Shown here: in pieces, positions 1 through 13,859 of the stretch | Numbering within the stretch: position 1 is the stretch's first letter | Layout of the letters: the number at the start of each line of letters is the position of its first letter | From: Diabrotica undecimpunctata | Taxonomy: Eukaryota > Arthropoda > Insecta > Coleoptera > Chrysomelidae | Direction of reading: 5' to 3' | Assembly (NCBI RefSeq): GCF_040954645.1 | Contig: NC_092807.1 | Coordinates: 52,233,481 to 52,297,480 of the forward strand | DNA: 64,000 bases | Program-made: the position numbers and the translations under genes | The notes under the pieces: model-generated | What the model was told of the DNA's origin: nothing | Databases searched by the model: none | What the model saw: the letters and a program-made list of their open reading frames with translations, nothing else

Positions 1-82
1 CCGAGCTAATTGTCAACAATTTTTCCATGCCATATAGTAGCAGTCTTAATTTCAATTAAGTTTGTATATATATAATTTCGGT

Positions 83-2698
83 TTACAACGTTCTTCGACG
101 TCTTCCGATTTCCAATCTCCATCTCATTTTATCGTTCCATAGATCGTCTTCCAGTTCTCTTTCTCTGATTTCTTTATCAACTCCTTCTCTCCAACTTCTT
201 CTAGGCCTTCCTGGTCTTCGCCTACCTCTTGGTTGCCATTCAAGAATTTGTCTTGGTATTCTATTCTCCGGCATTCTCCTTACGTGTCCGTACCATCTGA
301 GTTGTGTCGTTTTGATGTCATCAACAATATTATGTGTAACCCCCATGATTTCTCGGACTCTCTCGTTTGTTATTCTGTCGCGTCTGGAGATTCCCGCCGA
401 GCGGCGCCAGAAGTCCATTTCTGTTGCTCTAAGCATTTTCTCTGATCTGTCTTTTAGGGGCCACACTTCGCATCCATATGTTGTGATACTTTTTATTATG
501 GTGTTGTATATTCTTCTTTTGTTGTCTTTGGAGATGTTTTTATCCCACAGTACGCTGTTTAGTAAGGCTATACCTTTCCTTCCCTGTGTATTTCGTTCCT
601 TAATGGCTGCATCTAATTTTCCGTCTTGAGTGATTTTTACTCCTAGGTATTTGTAGTTATCACATATTTTGATCTCTTGATTTTCCTCTACGAGAAGGTT
701 ATGTTGATCTCCTCCGTTACTCATGTACTCAGTTTTTTCCATATTCACTTCCAAACCCCACTCTGTAAACTCTTCTAATAGTTTTCGCATCATGTAACTA
801 AGGTCTTCAGAGTCCTGTGCGATGATGACCTGGTCATCTGCAAAGCACAGAGTGTACAAACTTAAGTCTATTAGTGGTATGCCCATATTCGTACATTTTT
901 TCTTCCATTTGTTAAGTGCTGCTTCGAGGTATATTTTGAATAATGTTGGGGATATACAGCATCCTTGTCTTAGTCCTTTAGTCACTTTGAATCCCGGTGT
1001 TATCAGATTTCCTGTTTTAATTCTTGTTGTTTGTTGGTAGTACAACGTTTTTACTGCTTCAATCAATTCTATATTTATATTTGTTTTCCCCAGTGCCTCC
1101 CATAATTTATCAAGCGGGATACTGTCATATGCTTTCCTAAGGTCTACGAACGTCAGATGGACTTCTTGGCCACGAGCAACTTTCTTTTCAATTATCTGAG
1201 TAATAGAGAAGACATGGTCTATTGTAGATCGACCTGCACGAAAACCAGCCTGTTCTTCGGCTTCCATATCTTGGTATTCTTCTTCTATTCGATTTTTTAT
1301 TATTTTCCCATATATTCTGCTAATACTACTAGTAACTGCAATTCCTCTATAGTTTTCAGGTTTCGATTTATCTCCCTTTTTATGGATGGTGCTCATATGC
1401 GATTCTTTCCATTCCTCAGGTATTTCATGTTTATTTATGCATTCCTGGAAAAGTTGTCGTAGTCGTTGAATTAGTATTTTGGGTCCATGTTTAATGAGTT
1501 CCGGAGCTACATTTCCGGGGCCAGGTGATTTGCCATTCTTTAGATGTCTGCATACGGTTTCGACTTCTCTCTCATTTATTCTGATTGGTGACCCTATCAG
1601 CCTGACGCCTTGTAAACCATAGTTCTCTATCTGTTTGAAGGGCTCTCTTGTCTCTGTTAGTAAATCTTTAAAGTATTCTTCCCAAGTTTGCGGTGATATG
1701 GACTGGATAATATCTCTTTTTTTGTTGTTTCTTAAATTTTTTAACAGTTTCCAGCTTTCTGAACTTTGGCTTCCACCAATGTATGTATTTATCATGGTGC
1801 ACTTTTTTTCCCAGGATTCATTTTTCTTTTGGCAAATTTTTCTTCTGACCATCGCTTGCATTCTTTTGTATTCAATTCTGTCTTCCACATTTTTTGTGTT
1901 CAGATATTTTTGATACAATTTTCTTTTCTGTGTTATTTCCTGCGAAATATCTTGATCCCACCAATATGGTTTTTGTTGTCCGATCTTTTCATATCGCCCT
2001 AGTGCTTCTAGGGCAGCGGCGTGTATACATTCTTTGATGGTTTTGTATAACTGATTAACATTCCTGGTATTATCTTCCGTTTCAATTAGTTTTTGTTCCA
2101 GTCTACGTTTATATAGTTTTCTAACACTTTCTTGGTGTAAACTATTCAAATTGTATCGTACTTCTTGTACTTGCTCCTTTGTATGGTTATCTTGCGGCGT
2201 TTTCTGTTCTCTTTTATGTGGGAATGAAATATCTGAACGTAGGAGGTAGTGGTCACTGCCACAAGTGGGTCCTCTACATGCTCTTACGTCTTTTGCTTTC
2301 AGTCGACTTTTTTGTTTAAGGATGACATAGTCTATAACTGATTTTAAGTTTCGGGTTTCCTGAGTCCACGTATATTTATGAATGTTTCTATGTTGGAAAT
2401 ATCCATTCATGATTCTGAGTCCATTCTGATCACATATATCTATTAACCTTTCTCCGTTATTGTTTGTATTATCTTCTCCATATCTACCTATTACTTTATC
2501 ATTGTTCTTTTTTCCGACTCTGCTGTTGAGGTCTCCCAAGATTATTATTTCTCTTGTGTTACCCACCTTTGTGATTTCTTCATTCAGTTGTTCAAAAAAG
2601 TTATCTTTCACATTTACAATCGCATCGTCATTGATTGCATATATGCCCAGAATGGTCAGTCTGTATCCTTTTATACATATATTCTGCTAAGTTTGTAT
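83..2698 (-). CDS. RTE-type LINE endonuclease-reverse transcriptase, 5' truncated
   Basis: One long open frame encodes the end of an apurinic-type endonuclease (IIILGDLNSRVG, then CGSDHYLL), a linker, and a full reverse transcriptase: QAGFRAGRSTIDHVF, TFVDLRKAYDSIP, GLRQGCCISPTLF and the catalytic CFADDQ. A C-terminal region follows with FWRR, WYGHVRRMPENR and a basic RRRPGRPRRSW stretch. The frame continues upstream of any good ATG to about 2698, so the first ~100 endonuclease residues are missing, as expected for target-primed reverse transcription that stopped early. No internal stops, so the insertion is fairly young. The C-terminus closely resembles that of the fragment at 9047-9382. The clade (RTE/CFDP2-like) is inferred from motif style; RT identity itself is certain. 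Confidence 0.9.
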
Positions 2699-2700
2699 CT

Positions 2701-2966
2701 GCTGCTTATTAAACTCGGCTTTTTTTGGCGATTGTAGTAACTCTGGCGGACTAAGTGACAAGATACTTTTTTCAGGTTTTGGTGATGAAATTATTGGGAT
2801 TTTTCCATAAGGTTTTCTTGTATTTTCAAGTAAAAGACAAACCTAGTCCGAGATTTGGTTCAACTAAACTGACTACCAACATAATGGATCTAATAAGCTG
2901 CCAGTTTAATCAAGTACTGAAGTATGTAAAAGAGTGTAAATGTTACAATATTTATTAATATATTTA
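2701..2966. other. No recognisable feature
   Basis: Between two LINE fragments. No coding similarity, splice-bounded exon or repeat was recognised. Confidence 0.4.
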
Positions 2967-3206
2967 AATTGTATCCATCCATCATGGATACTGACGTCCC
3001 TTAACAAACCTCTCCATTTATTATTGAGCAAGTGTCAAGGAGATTTCTTGCTTCCTCATCCACATCATCGTCCCACCGTTTTATCGATCTCTCAATAGGT
3101 CTCTCCGCCTGCATTCTTGCATTTGAAGTTTTTTTGGAAGCCTTTTTTCTTCTATTATAAAAACATGACCTGCCCATAGAAAGGTACCAAAAGAAGAAGA
3201 AGAAGA
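2967..3206 (-). pseudogene. LINE C-terminal fragment
   Basis: Minus-strand translation with frameshifts gives WAGHVF..EEKRLPKKL, then ERPI..SIKRWDDDVDEEA, the usual LINE C-terminal pattern (GHV-R-P, GRP, RW-DDV). Stops and frame changes show it is dead. An AAG-rich microsatellite lies at 3191-3206. Confidence 0.55.
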
Positions 3207-4400
3207 TTTACAGTCACTTCGGTCGGATTATGGTCTTTTAGATTCATGTCTCAGTTCTTTGATGTACGTCTCGTAGTTTAAATATTGGTTCATAGCAAAG
3301 CATGCCATATTGGCTAGGGTGATTCTTCTGCTAAGCTCATCTGTGTTGTCCTTTGTTATGTTGACTCCTAAATAGATATAGCTATCTGCTTTTTCTAAGT
3401 TGTCAACTGTCATGTAGGGTCGTGTTGCTCTCTCCAATCGATTGTATTAGGATTTTAGTCTTTGTTATGTTTATTAACAGACCTATTTGTTTAGCATGTA
3501 ATTAAGTTCTGATATTTATGTTCTCTGCATATGTTGCCAGTTGGACTAATTTATTGATAAGTGTGTTTTTTCTATTTTCTGACATCTTTGGCTACATACT
3601 CCAGTGTTTAATTAAACAGTTTTGGTGCCAGCCCATCGCCCTGTTTTAATCCTTGTTTTATTTGAAATTGATCTGCAATCGTCTGTCTGATCGTTGTATC
3701 TGTACCTGAGCCACTGGGTCCATCATTGTTACTCAGATGAGTCTAACTAGTTCAGATGTTATTTCAAATTTAAAGGTCGACCAAAATATTATAGATACAT
3801 GTCATGTTCCCAGGCTTTGCTTAAAACTCGCTTAACCAAGAATATTTAATCGATGGTAAATTTTTCTTGTCTAAATCCTGTCTAATATTTTTCGATGATC
3901 TTCTCTGCGAGGGTTGTATCTATAGTCAAGATTTTATATCCACGACACAACACAGAGATTCCTCTATAGTTTTGACAGAGAAGTTTGTGGCCTTTTTATG
4001 AACCGGGTAGATGATATTCTATCTACTTCTTTGGCATTTTCTCTTATCTTCACATTCTATGTAAGATCTCATATATCTTGTTCCTTATTTCCCTTCCTCC
4101 CATCTTGAACCAAATTCTACTTGCGGGTACTCCATCACAACCAGGACCAGGGTCCTTTTTATTTTTCTGCAGTTTAATGGCCCTTTCAACCTCTTCTGTC
4201 GTTGGTGGTTTTGTTGTCTGATTCCCGTCATTTTTTGCTTCTTTCTATTCGTCTTTTGTTTTAAAATACTATTTTGCTTTTTCTAGTTAGTCTAGTCAAA
4301 TATATTGTATGCACTTTATTTTGTTCCTCATAGAATTTCTTGTCTCGGTTGATTCTCCTTTGCCTGTCTGCTAATCCTACATATGATGTGTAACTGAACT
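3207..4400 (-). pseudogene. Degenerate LINE reverse transcriptase fragment
   Basis: Short minus-strand pieces keep RT landmarks in the right order. SYIYLGVNITKDN (the YLG motif after the RT) lies at 3228-3437, a G-QG-like block around 3640-3680, a fingers/palm region near 3800-3980, and KKDPGPGCDGVP (the K-PGPD motif before the RT) near 4130-4165. Many stops and indels, so non-functional. A different lineage from the LINE at 83-2698. Confidence 0.55.
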
Positions 4401-4779
4401 ATTAGTAACTATTCTTAGCCGTAGCATGCTCCTCGTCTACTTTTTACATCCAATATGCTTGTTGCTGATCGCTTTTCTATCAAGACGTGGTCTATTTTGT
4501 TCACAACATTTTCTTTTGGTATATCTCTCAATATCCAGGTGTATCTGTGTAGTAGGTTGTCTGAGCCGCAACATGCTTCTCGTCTACTTTTTACATTATT
4601 GTTACGTTATTTTACGTTAGAATAAGTCAATATACGAATTATTTATAATTGAAATGACTATTAACCTACATGAACTGGTAACATTGAAAACTCACATTTG
4701 TTTATATAACTAAAAATATAAATACCAAGACGGTATTAGAACAAGGATCAATTGTTTTTGTGTTAATCATAAACTAGGT

Positions 4780-6960
4780 GAGCAATAGTTCTTCTTCTTT
4801 TCTTCTTCTTCTTTTTATATAGACATGACTCTGTCTGTTTTTCAATGTGCCTCCAGTAAGTCGTCATTCCATCGTTTGCGTGGTCTTCCTACTGATCGTA
4901 TTCCTATTGGGGAACCGTCTCTTGCCGTCTTTACTACTCTATTTGTTGTCATTCGGCTTATATGATCGTTCCATTCTACTCTTCTATTTCTTTCCCAGTT
5001 TTTGATGTTCTCCACCTTGCATCTATGTCGTATATCTGTACTTCTAGCTCTGCCCCATAGTGTCTTACCATCAATTTTTCATCTCTGCTGTTTCTAACAT
5101 CCTTTTTGTTATCTCTGTGTCAGGTCTTGTTTCTGCCGCGTATGTCATTATTGGTCTGATGACTGTTTTGTAAATTCTGCCTTTCGTTTCTTTCCCGATA
5201 TTTTTATTTCTCCATATTGTTTCGTTTAGGCAGCCTGCGGCTCTGTTTGCTCTATTCACTTGATCTTCCACTTCGGTTTCGAGCTTTCAGTAGCTAGATA
5301 ATGTGATGCCTAGATATTTAAACTCTTCTATTACTCTTCTAGTAAATTTGCTGTTATAACCATGCATTTTGTCTTTGTTGGGGAAATTAACATGTTAAAT
5401 TTTCTGGCGGTTATATTAAATTGGTGCAGCATACGTTGTAAATCATCTTCACTTTGAGAGAGTAGTATTGCGTCGTCTGCATAGCAGATTATTTTAAGTT
5501 GTTTTTCTCTCATTTGGTATCCTTTTTTAGTTCTTACTTTTTTTATTATTTCGTCCATAATCAGGTTAAACAATAGAGGACTTAGGGAATCTCCCTGTCT
5601 TATCCCATTGCCAGCTTCAATAGGGTCGGTTAGTTCTTCTTCTACTTTTACTTTTATTGTGTTGTTTTGGTAGATATTTTCGTTCGTTTTGATTATTCCT
5701 AGAAGTATGCCACTTGCATTTAGTAAGTGGATAACGTCTTTTAATTTGACCCGGTCAAACGCCTTTTTAAGGTCCACGAAACACAGATATGCCGGTTTGT
5801 TGTATTCTAATGACTTCTCTTCACTTGCCTCATTATAAATATAGCGTCGGTGCATGATCTTCTCGACCTAAAACCTTTTTGTTCTTCTGCTAGTGTTATA
5901 ATTTCATTCAATTTATTTGTTATCACTTTGGTTGTGTTTAATAAATTAATTCCTCTGTAATTTTCCGGGTCCGATTTGTCTCCCTTTTTAAAGAGAGGTA
6001 TTAGGATGGTTGATCTCCATTCTTAAGAAATTCTGTTCCATTATTTTTTAAATTAGTTTTAGTAGTTGTTTGGTCAGATCTGGTCCTCCATACTTTAGGA
6101 GTTCGTTCGGTATTCTGTCCTCTTCTGGTGATTTTCTATTTTTTAATTTCCTTAATGCTTCCTTTACCTCTTCCTCCTCAATATTTATTTCTTCGTTTGT
6201 CGTCACCTCTGGTGTTGGTGGTTCATCATCGTCACCTTTAGCAAACAGGAATCGAAAGTAGTATACCCACGTTTTCTTCTGAATCTGTTTCGTTTTTATT
6301 AGTTTGTTCATCTCTTTTCTTTGGCCTCTGATCATTCTCCATATTTATTTTTGTGTTCCGTAGAAATCGTGTTCCATCTGTTTTGAGAAACTCTGCCAGT
6401 GTTCCTTTTTTATTTGTTTAACCAAAGTGTTCGTTTCATTTCTGATTCGTTTATAGTGGTTGTATGCCTGTTGTGTTTGTTGTGTTCTGTATTGTAAAAA
6501 GGCTTTCTTCTTTTCTTCACATTTTGTCTTCACTTCCTTTCTAAACCATGGTGTTTTCCTTTTTGATATGTTAGTGTTTGTCACTTTCCTCTCTTCGAGT
6601 GATTCCGTTGCTGCGTTAATTATATTATTTTTGAGTTTTTCCCAGCTTTCCTCGATGTTATCGTTTTCTAATATTTTATTCCCAGCGATCTTCTCTGATA
6701 TTCTTTTCCTGTATAAGTATTCCGTCGATTCCGTATTTAGTCCTTTGACTTTGATTTTTGTTTGTGTTGGCGCCGCTCTCTTGGGTGGGAAGTATTTCAG
6801 GATTATTCTTATTTTACATAATACTAGGCTATGGTCGCTACCTACATCTGCTGAGTTGAGGCATCTTACGTCGATTATTTTTGATGGATGTATATCTCTG
6901 TTGGTTATAATATAATCTATCATAGATCTTTGTCCACGGGTGTTATTGAATGTATATTTG
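4780..6960 (-). pseudogene. RTE-type LINE with frameshifts
   Basis: Consecutive minus-strand frames rebuild most of one element: endonuclease end (MIDYIITNRDIHPSK, VGSDHSLVLCK; 6345-6923), linker with RKSPEEDRIPNELLKYGG (6048-6335), RT palm (LCFVDLKKAFDRVKL, GIRQGDSLSPLLFNL, ICYADDAILLS; 5331-5855) and C-terminal part (RIYKTVIRPIMTYAAETRPD; 5071-5271). The 3' end carries a CTT/AAG-rich tail near 4790-4815 on the plus strand. At least three frame breaks make it inactive. Confidence 0.75.
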
Positions 6961-6999
6961 TGTTGGTATTTGGTGCCTCCATTAGGGCTTCCTTAAATA

Positions 7000-7440
7000 T
7001 TTCCTAAAGTTAAAGAGGAAAGGTGATAGTATTCAGCCTTGTCTCACTCCTCTTTTTATATTTATTTCATCCGACAGTTCTTGTTTAACTTTTATTCTTG
7101 TTACTTGACGCCAGTCTAGATTTGTAATTATTCAAATTATATAGATTTGTAATTATTCAAATATTTGTAAATCTTTATCGTCTAATCCAGCTGTTTTCAA
7201 TATTTCTAGCATTTTTTCAAGTCGGACCTAGCCAAAAGCTTTTTCAAAATCGATTGCACAGATGTATACATTTTGATTTATATCTTTGCATCTCTGGATC
7301 AGAACTTGGATAGTAAACAAGGCTTATCTCGTATCCAAGTAACTCCTAAATCTGAATTGAGTATTGTTAATTTTCTACTCTAATATCGTGTATATTCTGC
7401 TATGTATTACTGTAACGAAATATTTTGCCTATCACATATT
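7000..7440 (-). pseudogene. LINE RT fragment
   Basis: Reverse-strand reading gives YICAIDFEKAFG near 7240 and further RT text with stops. It lies against the 5' end of the preceding LINE and belongs to a different copy. Confidence 0.5.
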
Positions 7441-9040
7441 ATTATTAAAGGGGGTTGAGAATTGGGGACAGAAATTATTGGGGCAAAGATGCAAAATAAA
7501 TTGAAACTTATACGAACGACTCTCACGGTTTATTTGGAGTAGCTGGGTCGTGCATCAGTGAATGGCAAAGGGGTTAGATTGGGGCAACTACAAAAATGAA
7601 ACAAAGAGGTAATTACATGAATCTCCTGGAACAAATGAACAAACAAAACAACAGGAAGGATCTCTAGCTATTTAAAATAAGGACGCCGCTTCGAGGTGCC
7701 AAATTATGACGATTACAACAACTGGTTGTAACTATGGAAATAATTATTAGAAATACAAAATATATCTTTTTAAATGAAACTCAAAAAAGGGGTTAGAGAG
7801 TTAATTAGGAGAAAACAATTAAACACTTATTGTTGTCTCACCACAAACAGTTACAAATATATATGGCACAAAAATACTATACTAATAGTTACAAAGATTT
7901 ATACCAAAATAACAAAGAAGAAAAACTTACTAAATATGTCCTATCCGTTTACAAACTTAAAAGTTGGAGATACTACAATACTTGCAAACGTTACTGGGCT
8001 ATGATCTGTGGTAGAAATAAATTATTACAAATAAGGAAATATCTTTTTAAGTGAAATCATGTATAGAGGTTAACCTTCTTTAAAAACAAAAACGAAACTA
8101 ATGTCAAAAAAATAATAAAGCTAGCTGTCATATGTTAACATTAAATTTTAAAACAGAGAACAAATAAAATGACAGCAATGGCCACACCCTAAAATTTACA
8201 ATATTAATTATTACAATTTAAATTGTTATGAAAGCAAATTATTATTAAAAATTGTCTATCTTCACTTTAAAAATTCAAACAAAAAAGCTACCTGAGTTTC
8301 ACTAAAATGCACTTGAGTTGTAAACTGGACTTCACTAGACTTTAGAATTTCTGTGAGAACTGGACTGGGAATCTCAAAAACTGCATTTATAGTCTGGAAC
8401 GACGACCAAGGACAAACAAAAATGAGGTTGAAGTGGCACTAAACGCAAACTTTGGACTTGGTTTCTTAAATCTCAACAATGGAACATGTTGTTATTTTCC
8501 AAATTTGTTTTATACGACACAAATTTCTTAGATACTAGAAAAATATAGAAATAGTGACTACTCTTCCAAAACTGACACTTTACATACAGTATAATTCACT
8601 ATTTCCAACAAATTTGCCGGCTTCTTGACCGACTAAATTAAATACGTCTGCTTCAATCGGCCATCTTTTCAGACCTCACTGTAACTACACATGAACTTTA
8701 CACTGCTACACATTTTCCATGAGATGGGAAAAAACGAGGAAACATTACAAATTTGACGTAAAATTTGCCAACTGCCCCTAACAGCGACCTCATCGAGACT
8801 GACTTAAAAATCATTCGCTTAACTTGGTATAAACAAAACACTTAACGGAAACGGAAATGCAAAATATCCTATAGCGGCTCTAATCAAAGAATATGCGTCT
8901 GTGAAATATAAACAAACTCTAAAAATGCGTTTATGTCAACTCGGCGACGCAAAAAGGAATTAAAAGAATTCGGTGTTTTAATACGTACGATAGAAAATGA
9001 AATACACTAAAATTATATTTGGTGTTTTAATACATATAAC
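7441..9040. other. Gene-free AT-rich stretch, possibly LTR-like
   Basis: No coding similarity was recognised on either strand. A G-rich AAAGGGGGTTGAG segment near 7448 and a TGTAACG start near 7410 would suit an LTR boundary, but no partner repeat is present, so I leave it unassigned. Confidence 0.3.
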
Positions 9041-9046
9041 GTTGGT

Positions 9047-10025
9047 TTAGAACGTTCTCCGCCGTTTTCCGACTTCCAATCGCCACTTAGACCGGTTGTT
9101 CCATAGATCTTCTTCTATGGCCCTCTCTCTCAGTTCTTTATTTATTCCTTCGCTCCAACTTTTTCTCGGTCTACCTCGTTTTCTCTTTTCTTCTGGTTGC
9201 CACTTTAGTATTTCTTTTGGCATTCGTTGTTCATCCATTCTTTGTATGTGTCCGAACCAGATAGGTTGTTCTGTTGTAAGGTCATCTGTGATTGTTCGTT
9301 TGATTCCCATTATTTCTCTAATGCGTTCGTTGGTAATCATTTCTCTTCTAGATCTTCCTGTGGCTCTTCTCCAAAAATCCATTTCTGTCGCTTTCAGCGT
9401 TCACAGTGTTCTTTCTTTCAGTGGCCATATCTCACAGCTGTATAAAGTGATACTTTTTACTATAGTCTCATATATCCTCTTTTTATTTTCTTTGCTGATG
9501 GACTGGTCCCATAAAATGGTGTTTAACATTGTGATGGCTTTTCTTCCTGACGTATTTCTCTCTCTTATGGCTTTGTCTAATGTTCCATCTTCTAAAATAG
9601 TGATACCTAGGTATTTGTAGTCACAGCAGTGCTTTATCGTAGTGTTATCGTCTAATATGAGATCTTTTTGTTCTGCTCCAATGCACAGATATTCGGTTCT
9701 GCTCCAATGCACAAAAAAAGCTACTTTGATGTACTAATATTGTTCATTCGTTGGGCAGTGAACGTTTATTATGGATAAGTTGAAGTGAGTCCTTATTCGT
9801 ATAGTACAAATTCGTTCAATAACTGCTTGAAAATTTATTATGAGGTGTTTTAGTTTATTATTGACCATAAATGCTACCTTGTTTCCTGAATTGCTGCCAA
9901 ATCAATCTTGTATATTTTTTATTCACCGAGCAAGGCGCTTAACGCTCCCGGTCTATTCTAAGTTCTAATGTTCCAAGTGCCAATAGAGAAATCCATTTTC
10001 CGTTGCCAATATCGTTGCCTTTATG
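9047..10025 (-). pseudogene. RTE-type LINE with internal deletion
   Basis: The 3' part (9047-9712) encodes the post-RT region: YKYLGITILEDG, then MDFWRRATGRSRRE, WFGHIQRMDEQRMPK and GRPRKSW, clearly the same family as 83-2698. Directly upstream (9715-10025) the reading becomes the endonuclease start: IGTWNIRT near 9985, and VAFMVNNKLKH and INVHCPTNE near 9740-9880. The second half of the endonuclease and most of the RT are therefore missing. A stop after IGTWNIRT and a frame change at 9382-9401 confirm inactivity. Confidence 0.75.
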
Positions 10026-10498
10026 TCTGTCTATAATTCCGAGGCTTGTTTGCGGGTTTCGTTGTAGTGATTTTTTCCAAGGATTAGTCAACTTTTTTCT
10101 TTTATTATTTAGGCAGAGTTATTTAAATTTTATACTTTGTAAAGAATTGAAAAATTGTAATTTGTATTGCACTCCCTGCTAATAACTCTCGGTAGTTGAT
10201 GCAGGGTTATTTTTGTTTAAATAAAAAAGGTAATACATATATGTATTTGCGTATTTGTTTCAAGTAGTTGCTTTAAATGAAGGTATTGTCTCATGGCGAT
10301 AAATATTACTGTAACCTTTTTTTTATATTTTTCCTTGTATGTAAAATAATTCGTTCCTTTACAGGGAGCACTTAATTGCTATATAAAAAATGACGCAATT
10401 TTTTTTAAGCGTGCACATGTACAAACAAAGCAATTAGGCTATTATTATCCACTTAAAAAAAAACTTGGAGTCTATAATTAAAACGCTTCTGTTTTCAG

Positions 10499-10639
10499 TT
10501 TGGATGTCTTTGCCGATAAGGATGACTGAACATAGGAGGGAGCCAATTTTGAACGACAAAGTAACTCTAGCTAAATGGCTTAAACATAATTCATTGTTGT
10601 TTTTAACTCTTATTGGTGTGATTTTGGGAGCTATAATAG
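10499..10639 (+). CDS. SLC1 (EAAT-like) transporter, exon 1 with start codon
   Basis: Coding starts at ATG 10504 (MSLPIRMTEHRREPI) just after a TTTTCAG acceptor at 10498. A second in-frame ATG lies at 10522. The exon ends at GTAAGT (10640) in phase 1. It encodes a charged cytosolic N-terminus and the first membrane helix (LLFLTLIGVILGAIIG), the usual opening of SLC1 trimeric amino acid transporters. The family co-transports glutamate/aspartate or neutral amino acids with Na+ at the plasma membrane. The acceptor implies at least one 5' untranslated exon upstream, not recognised here. Next exon: 25706. Confidence 0.85.
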
Positions 10640-10796
10640 GTAAGTAGAGCTTTAAGATAAGTTAATTATATTTAAATTACTACATCAGAATTTTTTTGAC
10701 AATTCTGTATATACTTATTATATTCTCTATAGTCTATACCTTCTAAATATACCATGATATTATTCTCGTTTAATTTTGTTTTTTTGTTTTCACTGT

Positions 10797-10866
<70 letters not shown>

Positions 10867-10868
10867 TA
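10797..10868. repeat. (TA)n microsatellite
   Basis: About 70 bp of nearly pure TA directly before the BEL-like LTR. Confidence 0.95.
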
Positions 10869-10869
10869 T

Positions 10870-11866
10870 TGTGATATTTAGAGTCTTGGTGCGCCAAGCA
10901 ATAATTAGCTAATTAATTTTTTTGATTAATTAAAATTATTTAAATGATATGATTATGACTCTATCACAATTTTTAATTCTTGTATCTCAGGGTTAAATTC
11001 GTGCTTCAATATCTATGCTATTACATGTGAAAGGTAAGGTCCAGAGAATACCGGAATAATAAAAAACACATATGATCTAACACTATATATTGAAATAAAA
11101 ATAATGAAATAATTCACACTCAAAAGTTTTCAATAAACAAATCTCATATAAGGATTCTCAAAATTTTGTTCTCCGTACGTGAACAATCAAAATTTATGGT
11201 ACAAACAATATTAATTGAAAAACTCAAAATCCCAAACTATTCTAACTCTCCTAATCAAAATATTTATATCCTTTCTAAATTACGAGTAAAAATTGTGTTA
11301 TCAATAAAAGAAAAAAAAAACTGCAGAAAACAAAAATATCTCTCTCTGATGATGAGTGGTCCAAATCCTTGTTCCTTGTAGACTATATTATCTCCTCTCA
11401 ACCGCTCCCTATGTAAACAGCAATCTTACACAGATTGTTGCAAGTATATCGTCCTTAATAATCTCCTTCAAAAGCACAAATCATTCAAATTATGATAGCC
11501 TTTCTCCTCTCGATAAACTGAATCTCTCGTTGGCCCGAGTGAAAAATGACTCTTGGAATATCTTCTCTTTACGATAAACTGAATCTCTCGTTGGCCTGAA
11601 CAGTGACTCTTGGAATATAAGTAGAGAAATATGACTTACAATATTTTGCTGCTTCAGCTCCTGTCAGATACACTAACTCCACAAAACTCACTAACATTCC
11701 ACTACTGCTTGCTACATTTCAGGAACCGCCAGAGAAACAATCACCGTTCCTCTCACAGACTTGGAAACCAACTGACTATATCTTTTCTCTCTCCTCAATC
11801 TCGCTAAACTTTTTTCTACATACTTATCCCGCCTTTTTCAATCTCCGCCAATCACAACTCGTCACA
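10870..11866 (-). mobile_element. LTR of a BEL/Pao- or Gypsy-like retrotransposon with adjacent PPT
   Basis: Read on the minus strand the segment starts TGTGACGAGTTG (11866) and ends CTCTAAATATCACA (10870), with TG...CA ends. A polypurine tract (A6 G6, about 11870-11881 on the complement) lies just outside its 5' end, as expected for a 3' LTR. It is ~1 kb long with no coding sequence. No second LTR or pol was found, so this is a truncated element. Superfamily is a guess. Confidence 0.5.
11505..11625. repeat. ~65-bp tandem duplication inside the LTR
   Basis: The motif CGATAAACTGAATCTCTCG, followed by TTGGCC and then TGACTCTTGGAATAT, occurs twice in tandem with small differences. Confidence 0.75.
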
Positions 11867-12448
<582 letters not shown>

Positions 12449-12810
12449 GGTGAGTCATAAGGAACTTTACATACTTCTACCATATGTAGAGTCCCTCAGG
12501 GAGCATATGCCAATGAAAACGACATATGCGACAATGTTGTCGCACTTTTATTAAATTTTTAGTGAACGATCAAATCTTACCAAAAATAGAACAACCATAA
12601 TGAAGTATCAAATTATAAGGTAATTAATTTAAACAAATGTTCAAACATTTTAATTGAAATGATAAACTGAGTCACTGCACAACAAAAAACAGTAACTACT
12701 AACAATAACGAAGAACAATTTAAAAAAAAACTAAAAATATGTACATAGTTATGATAAACCCATAAATTAGAACTGGAAAAGATACAATAATGGTAACAAA
12801 ATAAAATAAT

Positions 12811-13859
12811 TCAAAATAGATTTTCGAAATGGAACCCTGCAGCCTGTACACATTTTTGTTGCCGAATTGTTAATTGATGTATTGAATTACGGATACTCTG
12901 GAGATCGTTTCTAATAGTATTACAACAATGTATAATTCTATCAATTAATTGTTGTCGGTTATTAATATTCACTGCGTAAACTAGTTGCTTCAATCGTCCC
13001 CAAATATGGTAATCAACGGGATTGAAATCAGGGGATCTTGAAGGCCACGAAATAGGACCTGCACGTCCTATCCACCTATTGCCATAAACATTATTGAGAT
13101 GTTGTCTCACTGCCAGTAAAAAGTGTGGGGGTGCCCCATCATGCTGAAAATACTTTCCTCGGATAGCAACGTTCGCGTTGGCAAGCAAATTCGGCAAATA
13201 TTTTGTAGAAAGTTCAAATAGACCTGCCCTGTTAAAGGACCATCAAAAAAGTGAGGACCTACTAATTGGTTATTTATGACACCAATCCACACGTTAACCG
13301 AAAACCTTAACTGAGAACGACGTTCTCGAATAGCATGGGGATTTTCTTCTGCCCACACATGTGAATTTAGTGAATTATTTATCCCGTCTCTGGTAAATTG
13401 GGCTTCATCTGTAAATAGTGTCCTGTATAGCGTTGGTCGATTATTGTTAATCCATCTACAAAATTCCAACCTATCGATCTCATCTCCAGCATGTAGTCGC
13501 TGAACCATTTGAATGTGATATTTGTATAGATTATTTTTTTGTAAGACTCTACTTACTTTTGATTGAGTAACATTGAGTTCTCGACTTACTTGTCTAGTGC
13601 TTATTGTAGGGTTCATAGTAACGGCGTCCATAATGTCATCTTCCTGCGCTTCATCTACATGTCGCTCTGTTGTTCCACTAGGAAAAGTGCCATTTTCTCG
13701 CAAATAATTAAAAACTGACCCAAATGTTGGATGACTGGGAGTTCGACAATTAGAAAATCTCCTACGATATTCTCTACTAACAGCCCTACCATTCCTATTA
13801 CAGAATCCATAAACAAATATTATGTCTGCATATTCTGTGGTCGAAAACTGATGTGACAT
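12811..13859 (-). pseudogene. Mariner/Tc-type transposase, single frameshift
   Basis: Starts at ATG 13859 (MSHQFSTTEYADIIFVYG) with an N-terminal helix-turn-helix region, then a second HTH (TISTRQVSRELNVTQSKVSR). The catalytic core shows FTDEAQFTRDG (first Asp), YFQHDGAPPHF (second Asp) and SRSPDFNPVDYHIWG (third Asp), with 36 residues between the last two. It would cut and paste the element at TA sites in the nucleus. Near 13195 the frame shifts by one base, so the DGAPPHF half is in another frame from the first half. Otherwise no stops, so inactivation looks recent. Confidence 0.85.

Noticed and set aside
7441..9040. Possible solo LTR
   Set aside because: TG-like start and a purine tract are suggestive, but no second copy, target duplication or matching end could be found.
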